64,000 nucleotides of DNA from positions 1-64,000 of the forward strand of contig NZ_JBGGTQ010000005.1 of NCBI RefSeq assembly GCF_041320705.1, written 5' to 3'. The notes beneath the pieces are model-generated. The model saw only the letters and a program-made list of their open reading frames with translations. It had not been told where the DNA came from and did no database searches. This DNA comes from Kineococcus mangrovi (GTDB lineage: Bacteria > Actinomycetota > Actinomycetes > Actinomycetales > Kineococcaceae). Position numbers and translations under genes: made by a program. Position 1 is the first letter of the stretch, and every line of letters starts with the position of its first letter. Of this stretch, positions 43,451-51,276 are shown one piece after another.

Positions 43451-44890
43451 GTGGACGCCCTCACCTTCGCCCGGCTGCAGTTCGGGACCCTCACCCTGTA
43501 CCACTTCTTCTTCGTCCCGCTGACGATGGGGCTGGTGCCGCTCGTGGCGGGTTTCCAGAGCGCCTGGCACCGCAGCGGCGACGAGAAGTGGCTGCGGTTG
43601 ACCAAGCACTTCGGCAAGCTCTTCCTCATCACCTTCACGGTCGGCCTGGTGACCGGCATCGTGCAGGAGTTCCAGTTCGGCATGAACTGGAGCGAGTACT
43701 CCCGGTTCGTCGGTGACGTCTTCGGCGCACCCCTGGCCATCGAGGGCATGGCCGCGTTCTTCGTGGAGTCCACGTTCCTGGGGCTGTGGGTCTTCGGCTG
43801 GGACCGGCTGCCCCGTCCGGTGCACCTCGCGTGCATCTGGGTGGTCGCGTTGGGCACGTGGGCCTCGGCGTACTTCATCCTGGCCGCGAACTCCTTCATG
43901 CAGCACCCGGTCGGGGTGACCTACGACGCCACGAGGGGCCGGGCCCAGCTCACCGACATCGTCGCCCTGCTGACGAACTCCACGACGCTGGCGGCGTTCC
44001 CGCACGTCGTCACCGGCGCGCTCGTCCTGGCCTCGACGGCCGTCGCCGCGCTCGGGCTGTGGTCGGCGGCCCGGGCGCGGCGGCGGGCCGACGACCGGGA
44101 GGCACAGGCCTTCCGGTCCGCCGCCCGGGTCGCGATGGTCGTGCTGCTGGTCTCCGGCGTCGGGGTCGCGGTCTCCGGCGACGCCCAGGCGCGCCTGATG
44201 TTCCAGCAGCAGCCGATGAAGATGGCGGCCGCGGAAGCCCTGTGCGAGAGCGAGGACGGTGCCGGGTTCAGCCTCTTCGCCGTCGGCGACGTGGCGAACT
44301 CCTGCGACGTCAAGCAGGTGACGGTCCCCGGGCTGACGGCGTTCCTGGCGACGAACTCCTTCTCGGGGCACCTCGAGGGGGTGAACGACCTCCAGCGCAG
44401 CTACGCCGAGCGCTACGGCGCGGGCGACTACGTGCCGGTGCTGCCGGTGACCTACTGGTCGTTCCGCCTGATGATCGGGTTCGGCGCGTTCAGCGCGGTG
44501 CTGGCGGTCCTCGGGTTGTGGGCCACCCGGGCAGGGCGGGTCCCGCTGTCGCGTCGCGGGGCCCGGCTGGCGCTGCTGACCGTCCCGATGCCGTTCCTGG
44601 CGAACTCGTTCGGCTGGATCTTCACCGAGATGGGGCGCCAGCCGTGGGTCGTGGCGCCCAACCCGACAGGACTGGACGCGGTCCGGATGCTGACCCGTGA
44701 CGGGGTGTCCCCGGTCGGGACGGCGACGGTCCTCACCTCGCTGACCGTGTTCACGCTCCTGTACGGCGTGCTGGCCGTCGTGTGGTTCACGCTGGTCCGC
44801 CGGTACGCCGCGCTGCCCCTGCCCGACGTCGACGCCGCCGCCATCGGCCCGGCCGCCGACGACGACGCCCCGCTCGCCTTCACCTACTGA
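43451..44890 (+). CDS. cydA: cytochrome bd quinol oxidase subunit I
   Basis: 479 aa with about nine membrane helices. LQFGTLTLYHFFFVPLTMG holds the haem-ligand His near residue 19; the GWIFTEMGRQPW signature and the short Q loop of the non-enterobacterial type are present. It reduces O2 to water with high affinity at the membrane. It starts 57 nt after phosphoketolase behind a DosR-like box. cydCD assembly genes are not in the window. Confidence 0.96.
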   Translation: MDALTFARLQFGTLTLYHFFFVPLTMGLVPLVAGFQSAWHRSGDEKWLRLTKHFGKLFLITFTVGLVTGIVQEFQFGMNWSEYSRFVGDVFGAPLAIEGMAAFFVESTFLGLWVFGWDRLPRPVHLACIWVVALGTWASAYFILAANSFMQHPVGVTYDATRGRAQLTDIVALLTNSTTLAAFPHVVTGALVLASTAVAALGLWSAARARRRADDREAQAFRSAARVAMVVLLVSGVGVAVSGDAQARLMFQQQPMKMAAAEALCESEDGAGFSLFAVGDVANSCDVKQVTVPGLTAFLATNSFSGHLEGVNDLQRSYAERYGAGDYVPVLPVTYWSFRLMIGFGAFSAVLAVLGLWATRAGRVPLSRRGARLALLTVPMPFLANSFGWIFTEMGRQPWVVAPNPTGLDAVRMLTRDGVSPVGTATVLTSLTVFTLLYGVLAVVWFTLVRRYAALPLPDVDAAAIGPAADDDAPLAFTY

Positions 44891-44906
44891 TCACGGAGCC
44901 CGTCTC

Positions 44907-45941
44907 GTGGAACTCACCACCGTCTGGTTCATCCTCATCGCCGTCCTGTGGACCGGGTACCTGGTCCTGGAGGGTTTCGACTTCGGCGTCGGCATGCTCC
45001 TGGCGCCGCTGTCGCGCGACGACACCGAACGCCGGACCCTGCTGGCCACGATCGGGCCGGTGTGGGACGGCAACGAGGTCTGGCTGCTGGTCGCCGGCGG
45101 CGCGACCTTCGCCGCGTTCCCGGAGTGGTACGCCTCGATGTTCTCCGGCTTCTACCTCGCCCTGCTGCTCGTCCTCGTCGCGCTCATCCTTCGCGCGGTG
45201 GCCTTCGAGTTCCGCGGCAAGGTCGACGACCCGGTGTGGCGGGCCCGCTGGGACCGGTGCATCGCGGTCGGCTCCTGGGTGCCGTCCCTGATCTGGGGGG
45301 TCGCCTTCGCGAACCTCGTGCAGGGCGTGCCGATGGACGCCGAGCACCGGTTCACCGGGACGCTGCTGACCCTGCTGAACCCCTACGCCCTCCTCGGCGG
45401 GCTCGCCCTGCTCACGGTGTTCCTGGCCCACGGGGCGAGCTTCCTCGCGCTGCGGACGCTGGGGCAGGTGCGCGAGCGCGCCGCCCGGGCCGGGGACGTG
45501 CTCACGCCGGTGGCGCTGCTCGTGGCCGGCTCGTGGGCGGTGCTGACGCAGCTGCTGCACGGCCGGACCTGGACGTGGGCCGCGGTGGCCGTCGCCGCCG
45601 GCGCGCTGGCCGGTGCGGTGGTGGCGGGGCGCCGCCGGGCGGAGGGTCGCGCCTTCGCGGCAACCGCCGTCGCGATCGTCGCCGTCGTCGTGCTGGTCTT
45701 CGGCAGCCTCTTCCCGGACGTGATGCCGGCCAGCACCGACCCGGCGCACGGCCTGACGGTGACGAACGCGAGCTCCGGGCACTACACCCTGGTGGTCATG
45801 ACCTGGGTAGCGGCCGTCCTGACCCCCCTGGTCCTGCTGTACCAGGGCTGGACGTACTGGGTCTTCCGCCGCCGGATCGGCGTGCACCACGTCCCGGCGT
45901 CGACCGGGCTGCCCGCGGCGCGGGCGACGAGCGGTCGCTGA
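44907..45941 (+). CDS. cydB: cytochrome bd quinol oxidase subunit II
   Basis: 344 aa, about eight helices. Starts with the family signature WFILIAVLWTGYLVLEGFDFG and continues with IGPVWDGNEVWLL and the FEFRGK segment. Pairs with CydA. Lies 16 nt after cydA with GGAG upstream, so it is co-transcribed. The stop is followed 87 nt later by the sensor kinase on the same strand. Confidence 0.96.
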   Translation: MELTTVWFILIAVLWTGYLVLEGFDFGVGMLLAPLSRDDTERRTLLATIGPVWDGNEVWLLVAGGATFAAFPEWYASMFSGFYLALLLVLVALILRAVAFEFRGKVDDPVWRARWDRCIAVGSWVPSLIWGVAFANLVQGVPMDAEHRFTGTLLTLLNPYALLGGLALLTVFLAHGASFLALRTLGQVRERAARAGDVLTPVALLVAGSWAVLTQLLHGRTWTWAAVAVAAGALAGAVVAGRRRAEGRAFAATAVAIVAVVVLVFGSLFPDVMPASTDPAHGLTVTNASSGHYTLVVMTWVAAVLTPLVLLYQGWTYWVFRRRIGVHHVPASTGLPAARATSGR

Positions 45942-46028
45942 GGTCCCGCCCCACCGCGGGGCCAGACCCCGGTGTGCTTCGATGCGCCTGTCGAGCACCC
46001 GGCAGGGGCCCGGGGCCGAGGGGACGGG

Positions 46029-47807
46029 ATGACTTCGAAGACACCGCAGACACCGCAGACGCCGCGGACTCCGCAGGACCGCCGCACCGGGGGCGAGCAG
46101 ACCGTGACGTTCCCGCAGGTGGCGCGGCTCGAGCTCGACGACCTGCTGCAGCAGCTCATCGACCGCGCGCAGGACGTCCTGGCCACCCAGGGGCGCTTGC
46201 AGGGGCTGCTGGCCGCGACCCGCGCGATCAGCTCCGACCTGGACCTGCCCACCCTGCTGCGGCGCATCACCCAGGCCGCGTGCGAGCTGCTCGGAGCCCG
46301 CTACGGCGCCCTGGGGGTGGTGGGTGAGGACGGGGGGCTGAGCCGGTTCATCACCGTCGGGGTCGAGGAGGAGACCGCCCGCGGCATCGGCCGCCTCCCC
46401 CGGGGCGAGGGGGTGCTCGGCGAACTGGTCCGCCACCCCGAGCCGCTGCGGCTGCCGGACCTGTCCCAGCACCCCGCGGCGGCGGGCCTGCCGCCGGGGC
46501 ACCCGCCCATGCGGTCCTTCCTCGGGGTGCCCGTCCGCGTGCGCGACGCGGTCTTCGGCAACCTCTACCTGAGCGAGAAGACCGCCGGGGGGCAGGCAGG
46601 GGGGCAGCGCGCCGACTTCACGGCCGAGGACGAGGAGCTGCTGGTCGCGCTGGCCTCGGCGGCGGGCGTCGCGATCGAGAACGCGCGGCTGTTCGACGTC
46701 GCCGAGCGCCGGCAGCGGTGGCTGAGCGCGTCGGCGGACATCGTCCGCGACCTGGTGGGGGAGGACGTCTCCCCCCTGCACGCCGTCGCCGCGCGCGCGG
46801 CCGCCGCGGCCGAGGCGGACCTGGCGGTGGTGGTGCAGACGGACGCCCGGGACGACCTGCGCGTGGTCGCGGCGGTGGGCGCCGGCGGCGAGGCGCTGCG
46901 CGGGGCCCGGTGGGTGGTCCCGGACGGCCCGGCCGCCGCGGTCCTGTCCGGGTGCGAGGACGGCGTCGTCGCCGAGGCCGCCGTCGCGGGCCTGGGCGCC
47001 ACGACGCCCGGCGTGCCCGACGGCACGGCGCTCGTGGTCCGTGTCGCCCCCGGCGCCGGGGTGGACCGGCGCTTCCTGTGCCTGTCCCGCGGCCGCGGCG
47101 GCCGGGCGTTCGACGGGCAGGACCTGGCGATGGCCGCCGACTTCGCGATCCACGTGGGGCTCGCGGTGGAACTGGGGCGGGCCCAGGCGGACCGTCGCCG
47201 GGTGAGCATGCTGGACGACCGCGACCGCATCGCGCGCGACCTGCACGACCAGGTCATCCAGCAGCTGTTCGCCGGGGGCCTGCGCATGTCGGCGCTGGCG
47301 GCCCGCACCCGGGAGCCGGGGACGGCCGCGGCGCTGCGCGAGCTCATCGACGACGGCGACGACACGATCCGGACGATCCGCGGGACGATCTTCCAGCTGA
47401 AGGACTCCGAGCAGGACACGGACGCCTGCGTGCTCCTGCGCGACCTGGCGCTGGAGTTCTCCGACGTCCTCGGTCTGGAGCCCGTCCTCACCCACGACGG
47501 GCTCCGGCCCCTGCCGGTCCCGCACGAGGTCGCCGACCACCTGGGCGCGGCGCTGCGCGAGGTCCTGTCGAACTGCGCCCGCCACGCGGCGGCCGACCGG
47601 GTCCGGATCCACTCCGCGGTCCGCGCCGGGGAGCTGTCGGTGACGGTGACCGACGACGGCGTCGGCATCGGTCCGACCACGAGGCGCAGCGGCCTGGAGA
47701 ACCTGCGCGTGCGCGCCGAGGACCTCGGGGGCCGCTGCGTCGTGACGTCCCCCGCCGGGGACGGGCGGGGCACCAGCGTCGAGTGGGTCGTGCCCCTGCC
47801 GGGGTGA
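46029..47807 (+). CDS. devS: DosS/DevS-type GAF-GAF histidine kinase, probable haem sensor
   Basis: 592 aa. GAF-A (about 65-215) keeps GHPPMRSFLGVPVRVRD; H158 aligns with the proximal haem ligand H149 of M. tuberculosis DosS. GAF-B follows (about 245-385). The HisKA_3 dimerisation site is DRIARDLHDQVIQQL with phospho-acceptor H406; the ATPase domain has EVLSNCARHA and TDDGVGIG. It should sense O2, NO or redox and phosphorylate the regulator at 40175. ATG 46029 starts a TPQ-repeat leader coded by 9-base repeats. Confidence 0.88.
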   Translation: MTSKTPQTPQTPRTPQDRRTGGEQTVTFPQVARLELDDLLQQLIDRAQDVLATQGRLQGLLAATRAISSDLDLPTLLRRITQAACELLGARYGALGVVGEDGGLSRFITVGVEEETARGIGRLPRGEGVLGELVRHPEPLRLPDLSQHPAAAGLPPGHPPMRSFLGVPVRVRDAVFGNLYLSEKTAGGQAGGQRADFTAEDEELLVALASAAGVAIENARLFDVAERRQRWLSASADIVRDLVGEDVSPLHAVAARAAAAAEADLAVVVQTDARDDLRVVAAVGAGGEALRGARWVVPDGPAAAVLSGCEDGVVAEAAVAGLGATTPGVPDGTALVVRVAPGAGVDRRFLCLSRGRGGRAFDGQDLAMAADFAIHVGLAVELGRAQADRRRVSMLDDRDRIARDLHDQVIQQLFAGGLRMSALAARTREPGTAAALRELIDDGDDTIRTIRGTIFQLKDSEQDTDACVLLRDLALEFSDVLGLEPVLTHDGLRPLPVPHEVADHLGAALREVLSNCARHAAADRVRIHSAVRAGELSVTVTDDGVGIGPTTRRSGLENLRVRAEDLGGRCVVTSPAGDGRGTSVEWVVPLPG

Positions 47808-47850
47808 GGGGGCCGGCGCCGCGAACTCGGGGACCCGGGGGCGGTTCCCG

Positions 47851-48438
47851 TCACGTCGGGGTCCCGCCGCCTCCGCCGGCGACGCGCAGCGGCCACCAGG
47901 ACGGGGCCAGCTGGGCGCAGGAGGTCAGGAAGGAGTCGAGGTCGCGCTGCTCGTGCGCCAGCCACACGGACAGCGCGCCCACGGTCCCCTCCGCGACGTA
48001 CCGGGCCACGAGCTGCGGGTCGGTGACGGGGGAGGGGACGGCGCCCCGTTCGAGCAGCAGCAGGACCGACGCCGCGAAGTGGTCGGCCAGGAGCGTGCGC
48101 AACGTCCCGTCGGCGGGGCTGGCCAGGCTGCGCAGGTACACGGACCGGTGCCGTTCCAGGTGCTCCAGGACCTCCCGCGTCGTCGCGCCCACGGCGGCCG
48201 TCCAGTCCCGTGCGGCCGGGCCACCGAGGTGCCGTTCGCGGGCGTCGTCGAGCTCGTCGCGCAGGACGGAGCGCAACAGCGCCGAGGGGGAGTCGCTGTG
48301 CTCGTAGAACGTGGAGCGGTGGACACCCGCGCAGCGGGCGACCTCGCTGACCGAGAGGGTTTCCGGTGCGTTGTCCGCCGCCAGCTCCAGCACCGCTGCC
48401 GAGAGGCGTTCGAGGCTCCGTCGCGCCCTCGCGTCCAT
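47851..48438 (-). CDS. TetR-family regulator
   Basis: 195 aa. The helix-turn-helix is LSVSEVARCAGVHRSTFYEHS (about 28-48); the rest is a helical ligand domain. It is divergent from the ABC importer genes, which it probably controls; in E. coli the pyrimidine-degradation regulator RutR is also TetR type. ATG 48438 is leaderless: TAGGGT (48450-48445) lies 6 nt before it. Confidence 0.87.
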   Translation of the reverse strand: MDARARRSLERLSAAVLELAADNAPETLSVSEVARCAGVHRSTFYEHSDSPSALLRSVLRDELDDARERHLGGPAARDWTAAVGATTREVLEHLERHRSVYLRSLASPADGTLRTLLADHFAASVLLLLERGAVPSPVTDPQLVARYVAEGTVGALSVWLAHEQRDLDSFLTSCAQLAPSWWPLRVAGGGGGTPT

Positions 48439-48444
48439 GTCCGG

Positions 48445-48530
48445 ACCCTACCGCCGGCACGGACGGGTCCCGGCCGTTCGGCCGCGGCGGTCCCCACCCC
48501 GGTCCCCGGGCCGTGGGCGCTGAGTAGGGT
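48445..48530. promoter_or_regulatory. divergent promoter region with a possible TetR operator
   Basis: TAGGGT on the minus strand (48450-48445) and TAGGGT on the plus strand (48525-48530) each lie 6 nt before leaderless ATGs. Between them CGGCCG-TT-CGGCCG (48471-48484) and the pair GGACCC/GGGTCC (48443-48448, 48466-48471) are candidate operators. Confidence 0.45.
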
Positions 48531-48536
48531 CACCGC

Positions 48537-49385
48537 ATGCCCAGCGCGCCGCCGCCCGACGGTCCCTTCGTGGCCGTCGACGACGCCTGCAAGACGTACG
48601 GCACGGGCCCGGACGCCGTCCGGGCGCTCGCCCACGTCGACCTGCAGGTGCCCCGCGGGCGGTTCGTGAGCGTCATCGGGCCCTCCGGCTGCGGCAAGTC
48701 GACCCTGCTGCGCCTCATCGCCGGGCTCGAGGCGCCCGACGCGGGCCAGGTCCGGATCTGCGGCCGGACCACGGCGCAGGCCCGGGCGCGCAAGACGATC
48801 GGCTTCGTCCCGCAGGTCCCGGCCCTGCTGCCCTGGCTCGACGTGCTCGGCAACGTCCGCGTCCTGGAGAAGGTGAACCGCGGCGCCGGGCGCCGCAGGG
48901 CGCAGCGGGGTCTGGCGTCCGACCCCGTCGAGCTGCTGACCCGGCTGGGCCTGGGCGACGTGCTGACCCGCCGGCCCGGGCAGCTCTCGGGCGGGATGCA
49001 GCAGCGCACGGCGCTGGCCCGGGCCTTCGCCCTCGAACCGGACGTGCTCCTCATGGACGAGCCGTTCTCCGCGCTCGACGAGTTCACCCGCGAGTCCGCC
49101 CAGCTGCAGCTGCTCGACGTGTGGCAGGAGCTGCGGACGACGGTCGTGTTCGTCACGCACTCCATCGCCGAGGCGGTCCTGCTGTCGGACACCGTCGTCG
49201 TCATGGCCGCGGCCCCGGGGCGCGTCGCGGGGGCGGTGGACGTCGACCTGGACCGGCCCCGCCACCACGGCCAGCTCGACACGGCCGCGATGCACGAGCA
49301 CGAGCACCGCGTCCGGGCGCTGCTGGAGACGGCCTGGGACCCGGTGTCCGGGGCCCCCACCCCCGCGGGCCGGGGGGTGGCGTGA
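48537..49385 (+). CDS. ABC importer ATPase, SsuB/TauB/ThiZ type
   Basis: 282 aa. Walker A GPSGCGKST, Q-loop FVPQVPALLPW, signature LSGGMQQR, Walker B VLLMDEPF and H-loop VTHS are intact. Members energise uptake of nitrate, sulfonates, taurine or pyrimidines. Leaderless ATG; the stop overlaps the permease start. Confidence 0.93.
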   Translation: MPSAPPPDGPFVAVDDACKTYGTGPDAVRALAHVDLQVPRGRFVSVIGPSGCGKSTLLRLIAGLEAPDAGQVRICGRTTAQARARKTIGFVPQVPALLPWLDVLGNVRVLEKVNRGAGRRRAQRGLASDPVELLTRLGLGDVLTRRPGQLSGGMQQRTALARAFALEPDVLLMDEPFSALDEFTRESAQLQLLDVWQELRTTVVFVTHSIAEAVLLSDTVVVMAAAPGRVAGAVDVDLDRPRHHGQLDTAAMHEHEHRVRALLETAWDPVSGAPTPAGRGVA

Positions 49386-50155
49386 GGCGGTTGGCCGCGA
49401 CCGTGCACCCCCGGACCTGGCTGCCCACGGTCCTGGCGGTCGTCGTGGTCGGGGCGCTGTGGACGTGGGTCGCGCGCGAGAACCCCTACGTGCTGCCGAC
49501 GGTGTCCAGCGTCGGCCGGCAGTTCCTCGACCAGCCGGACCTCTACGTCTCCAACGCGTGGACGACGCTGCAGGAGGCGCTGCTCGGGTTGGCGGCCGGC
49601 GGGGTCCCGGCCGTCCTGCTGGCGGTGCTCGTGGGGGAGTTCGCCCTCGTGCGCCGGGCCGTCACCCCGCTGGCCGTCGTCCTCACCGTCACCCCGGTCG
49701 TGGCCATCGCGCCCGCGCTGGTCGTCGCCTTCGGGTTCGGCCTGACCCCGAAAGTCGTCGTGACCGGGCTCATCACGTTCTTCCCCGTCCTCATGAACAC
49801 CGCCACCGGGTTGCGCTCGGTCGACCGGCACGTCCTGCAGGTGTTCCGCACCGTGGACGCCTCCCGCCTCGACGTGCTCGTGCGGTTGCGGTTCCCCAGC
49901 GCCCTGCCCTACGTGTTCTCCGCGCTGCGCGTCGTGTTCCCGCTGTCCCTCGTCGGCGCCGTCGTCGCGGAGTTCGCGGCCGCCGGGGCCCGGTCGGGGC
50001 TGGGGACGCTCATCAGCGTCGCCAGCTCGAACTCCCAGCTCGACCGCGTGTTCGCCGCCATCGCGTGCCTGGCCCTCATGGGGTCGCTCCTGCTGCTGGT
50101 CGTCACCGCCGTCGAACGCCGGGTCCTGTCCTGGCACGAGTCCCAGAACCGCTGA
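49382..50155 (+). CDS. ABC importer permease, SsuC/TauC type
   Basis: 257 aa with about six membrane helices (first at about 13-32). The BPD_transp_1 coupling loop is seen around FRTVDASRLDVLVRLRFPSALPYVFSAL. Start overlaps the ATPase stop, and the lipoprotein gene follows after 26 nt. Confidence 0.92.
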   Translation: MRRLAATVHPRTWLPTVLAVVVVGALWTWVARENPYVLPTVSSVGRQFLDQPDLYVSNAWTTLQEALLGLAAGGVPAVLLAVLVGEFALVRRAVTPLAVVLTVTPVVAIAPALVVAFGFGLTPKVVVTGLITFFPVLMNTATGLRSVDRHVLQVFRTVDASRLDVLVRLRFPSALPYVFSALRVVFPLSLVGAVVAEFAAAGARSGLGTLISVASSNSQLDRVFAAIACLALMGSLLLLVVTAVERRVLSWHESQNR

Positions 50156-50181
50156 CCCCCAGACACCGCCCAGGAGCCGCC

Positions 50182-51276
50182 GTGAACACCACCCGCACCG
50201 CCCTCGCCGTCGGCGCGGCCGCCGCCCTCCTCCTCGCCGGGTGCGGTGGACCGGAGGAGGGACCCGCGGGTGGTTCCACCCCCACGGGCAGCCGGGGCTC
50301 GGCCGTCACGCCCGAACGCTGCCGGCAGAACGAGGCGGCGGGGAAGGTCACCTACGTCACGGGGTTCCAGTACCAGGCCTCGGCGAGCATCCTCGACCCG
50401 ATCGCGGCGAAGGCCCTCGGGTACTTCGACGACGTCTGCCTCGACGTGGAGATCCAGCCGGGCACCGGGGAGACCGCGCAGAACGCGCAACTCGTCGCCG
50501 CCGGCACCGCGCAGCTGTCCTCCATCGCCGGCAACGGCGACGTCCTCGTCAACGTCGCCAACGGCCTCGACGTGCAGGCCGTCGCGATGTTCGGCCACGT
50601 CCCGGTCGCCACGCTCATGACGGAGCCGGGCATCACCGACCTCACGCAGCTCGAGGGCAAGACGCTGGGGCACAAGGGCGCGCTGCCCGTCACGATCGAG
50701 GCCATGCTCCGCGCGGCGGGCGTGGACGTCGCGAAGATCGACCAGGTGAAGGTCGGGTACGACCCGACCGTCCTCGTGCGCGGGCAGGTGCAGGCGCTCA
50801 CGGGGTACAAGTCCAACGAACCCCTCACCCTGGCGGCCGAGGGTGAGGAGATCACCGAGTGGAACCCCGAGGACTACGGGGTCCCCGGGTCCATGGCCAC
50901 GACGATCGTCGACCCGGAGTTCCTCTCCGGGCACCGCAGCGCCGTCGAGGACTTCCTGCGTGCCCAGCTGCGCGCCTACACCCACTGCGAGCAGCACGCC
51001 GACGAGTGCGTCGCCGACGCCGCGGAGCTGTCCCAGGCCGGGTACGACAGCGAGCACAACGCCCAGGTGTGGCGGACGGAGACGGAGCTCGTCGACTCCT
51101 CCCTGCCGGACGGGCAGGTGCTGGGTCGGATCGACGACGCCGCGGTCCGCACCGAGGGGGAGTTCCTCGTGCAGATGGGCCAGATCCCCGCCGTCCCGGA
51201 CCTGTCGCAGGTCGTCGTCCCGGACCTGGTCCCCTCGCTGTACTCGGGCGGGCAGCTCGTCTGGCCGGTCCCGTGA
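50182..51276 (+). CDS. NMT1/THI5-like substrate-binding lipoprotein
   Basis: 364 aa. Lipobox LLLAGC ends the signal (Cys about 21). The mature part begins VTYVTGFQYQASASILDPIAAKALGYF, typical of NMT1-type binders of pyrimidine and related compounds; EGKTLGHKGALPVTIEAM is the hinge region. Two Cys pairs late in the chain may bridge. GGAGCC precedes GTG 50182. Its partner monooxygenase suggests a nitrogen heterocycle as ligand; sulfonates remain possible. Confidence 0.88.
   Translation: MNTTRTALAVGAAAALLLAGCGGPEEGPAGGSTPTGSRGSAVTPERCRQNEAAGKVTYVTGFQYQASASILDPIAAKALGYFDDVCLDVEIQPGTGETAQNAQLVAAGTAQLSSIAGNGDVLVNVANGLDVQAVAMFGHVPVATLMTEPGITDLTQLEGKTLGHKGALPVTIEAMLRAAGVDVAKIDQVKVGYDPTVLVRGQVQALTGYKSNEPLTLAAEGEEITEWNPEDYGVPGSMATTIVDPEFLSGHRSAVEDFLRAQLRAYTHCEQHADECVADAAELSQAGYDSEHNAQVWRTETELVDSSLPDGQVLGRIDDAAVRTEGEFLVQMGQIPAVPDLSQVVVPDLVPSLYSGGQLVWPVP

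Noticed and set aside
40136-44371. 1411-codon minus-strand frame opposite phosphoketolase and cydA
   Set aside because: Same GC artefact; no motifs, no ribosome-binding site, and it covers three well-supported genes.
45949-45963. Hairpin GCCCC/GGGGC after cydB as a terminator
   Set aside because: Only five base pairs and no U tract; the kinase downstream may depend on readthrough.
47820-47870. GGGGACCCGGGGGCGG downstream of the sensor kinase as a DosR box
   Set aside because: It lies between convergent gene ends, has no dyad of the right spacing and no start codon to serve.
48439-48536. TPP riboswitch for the NMT1-type importer
   Set aside because: The ATPase gene appears leaderless and the gap has no TPP-box sequences, so thiamine control is unlikely at this point.
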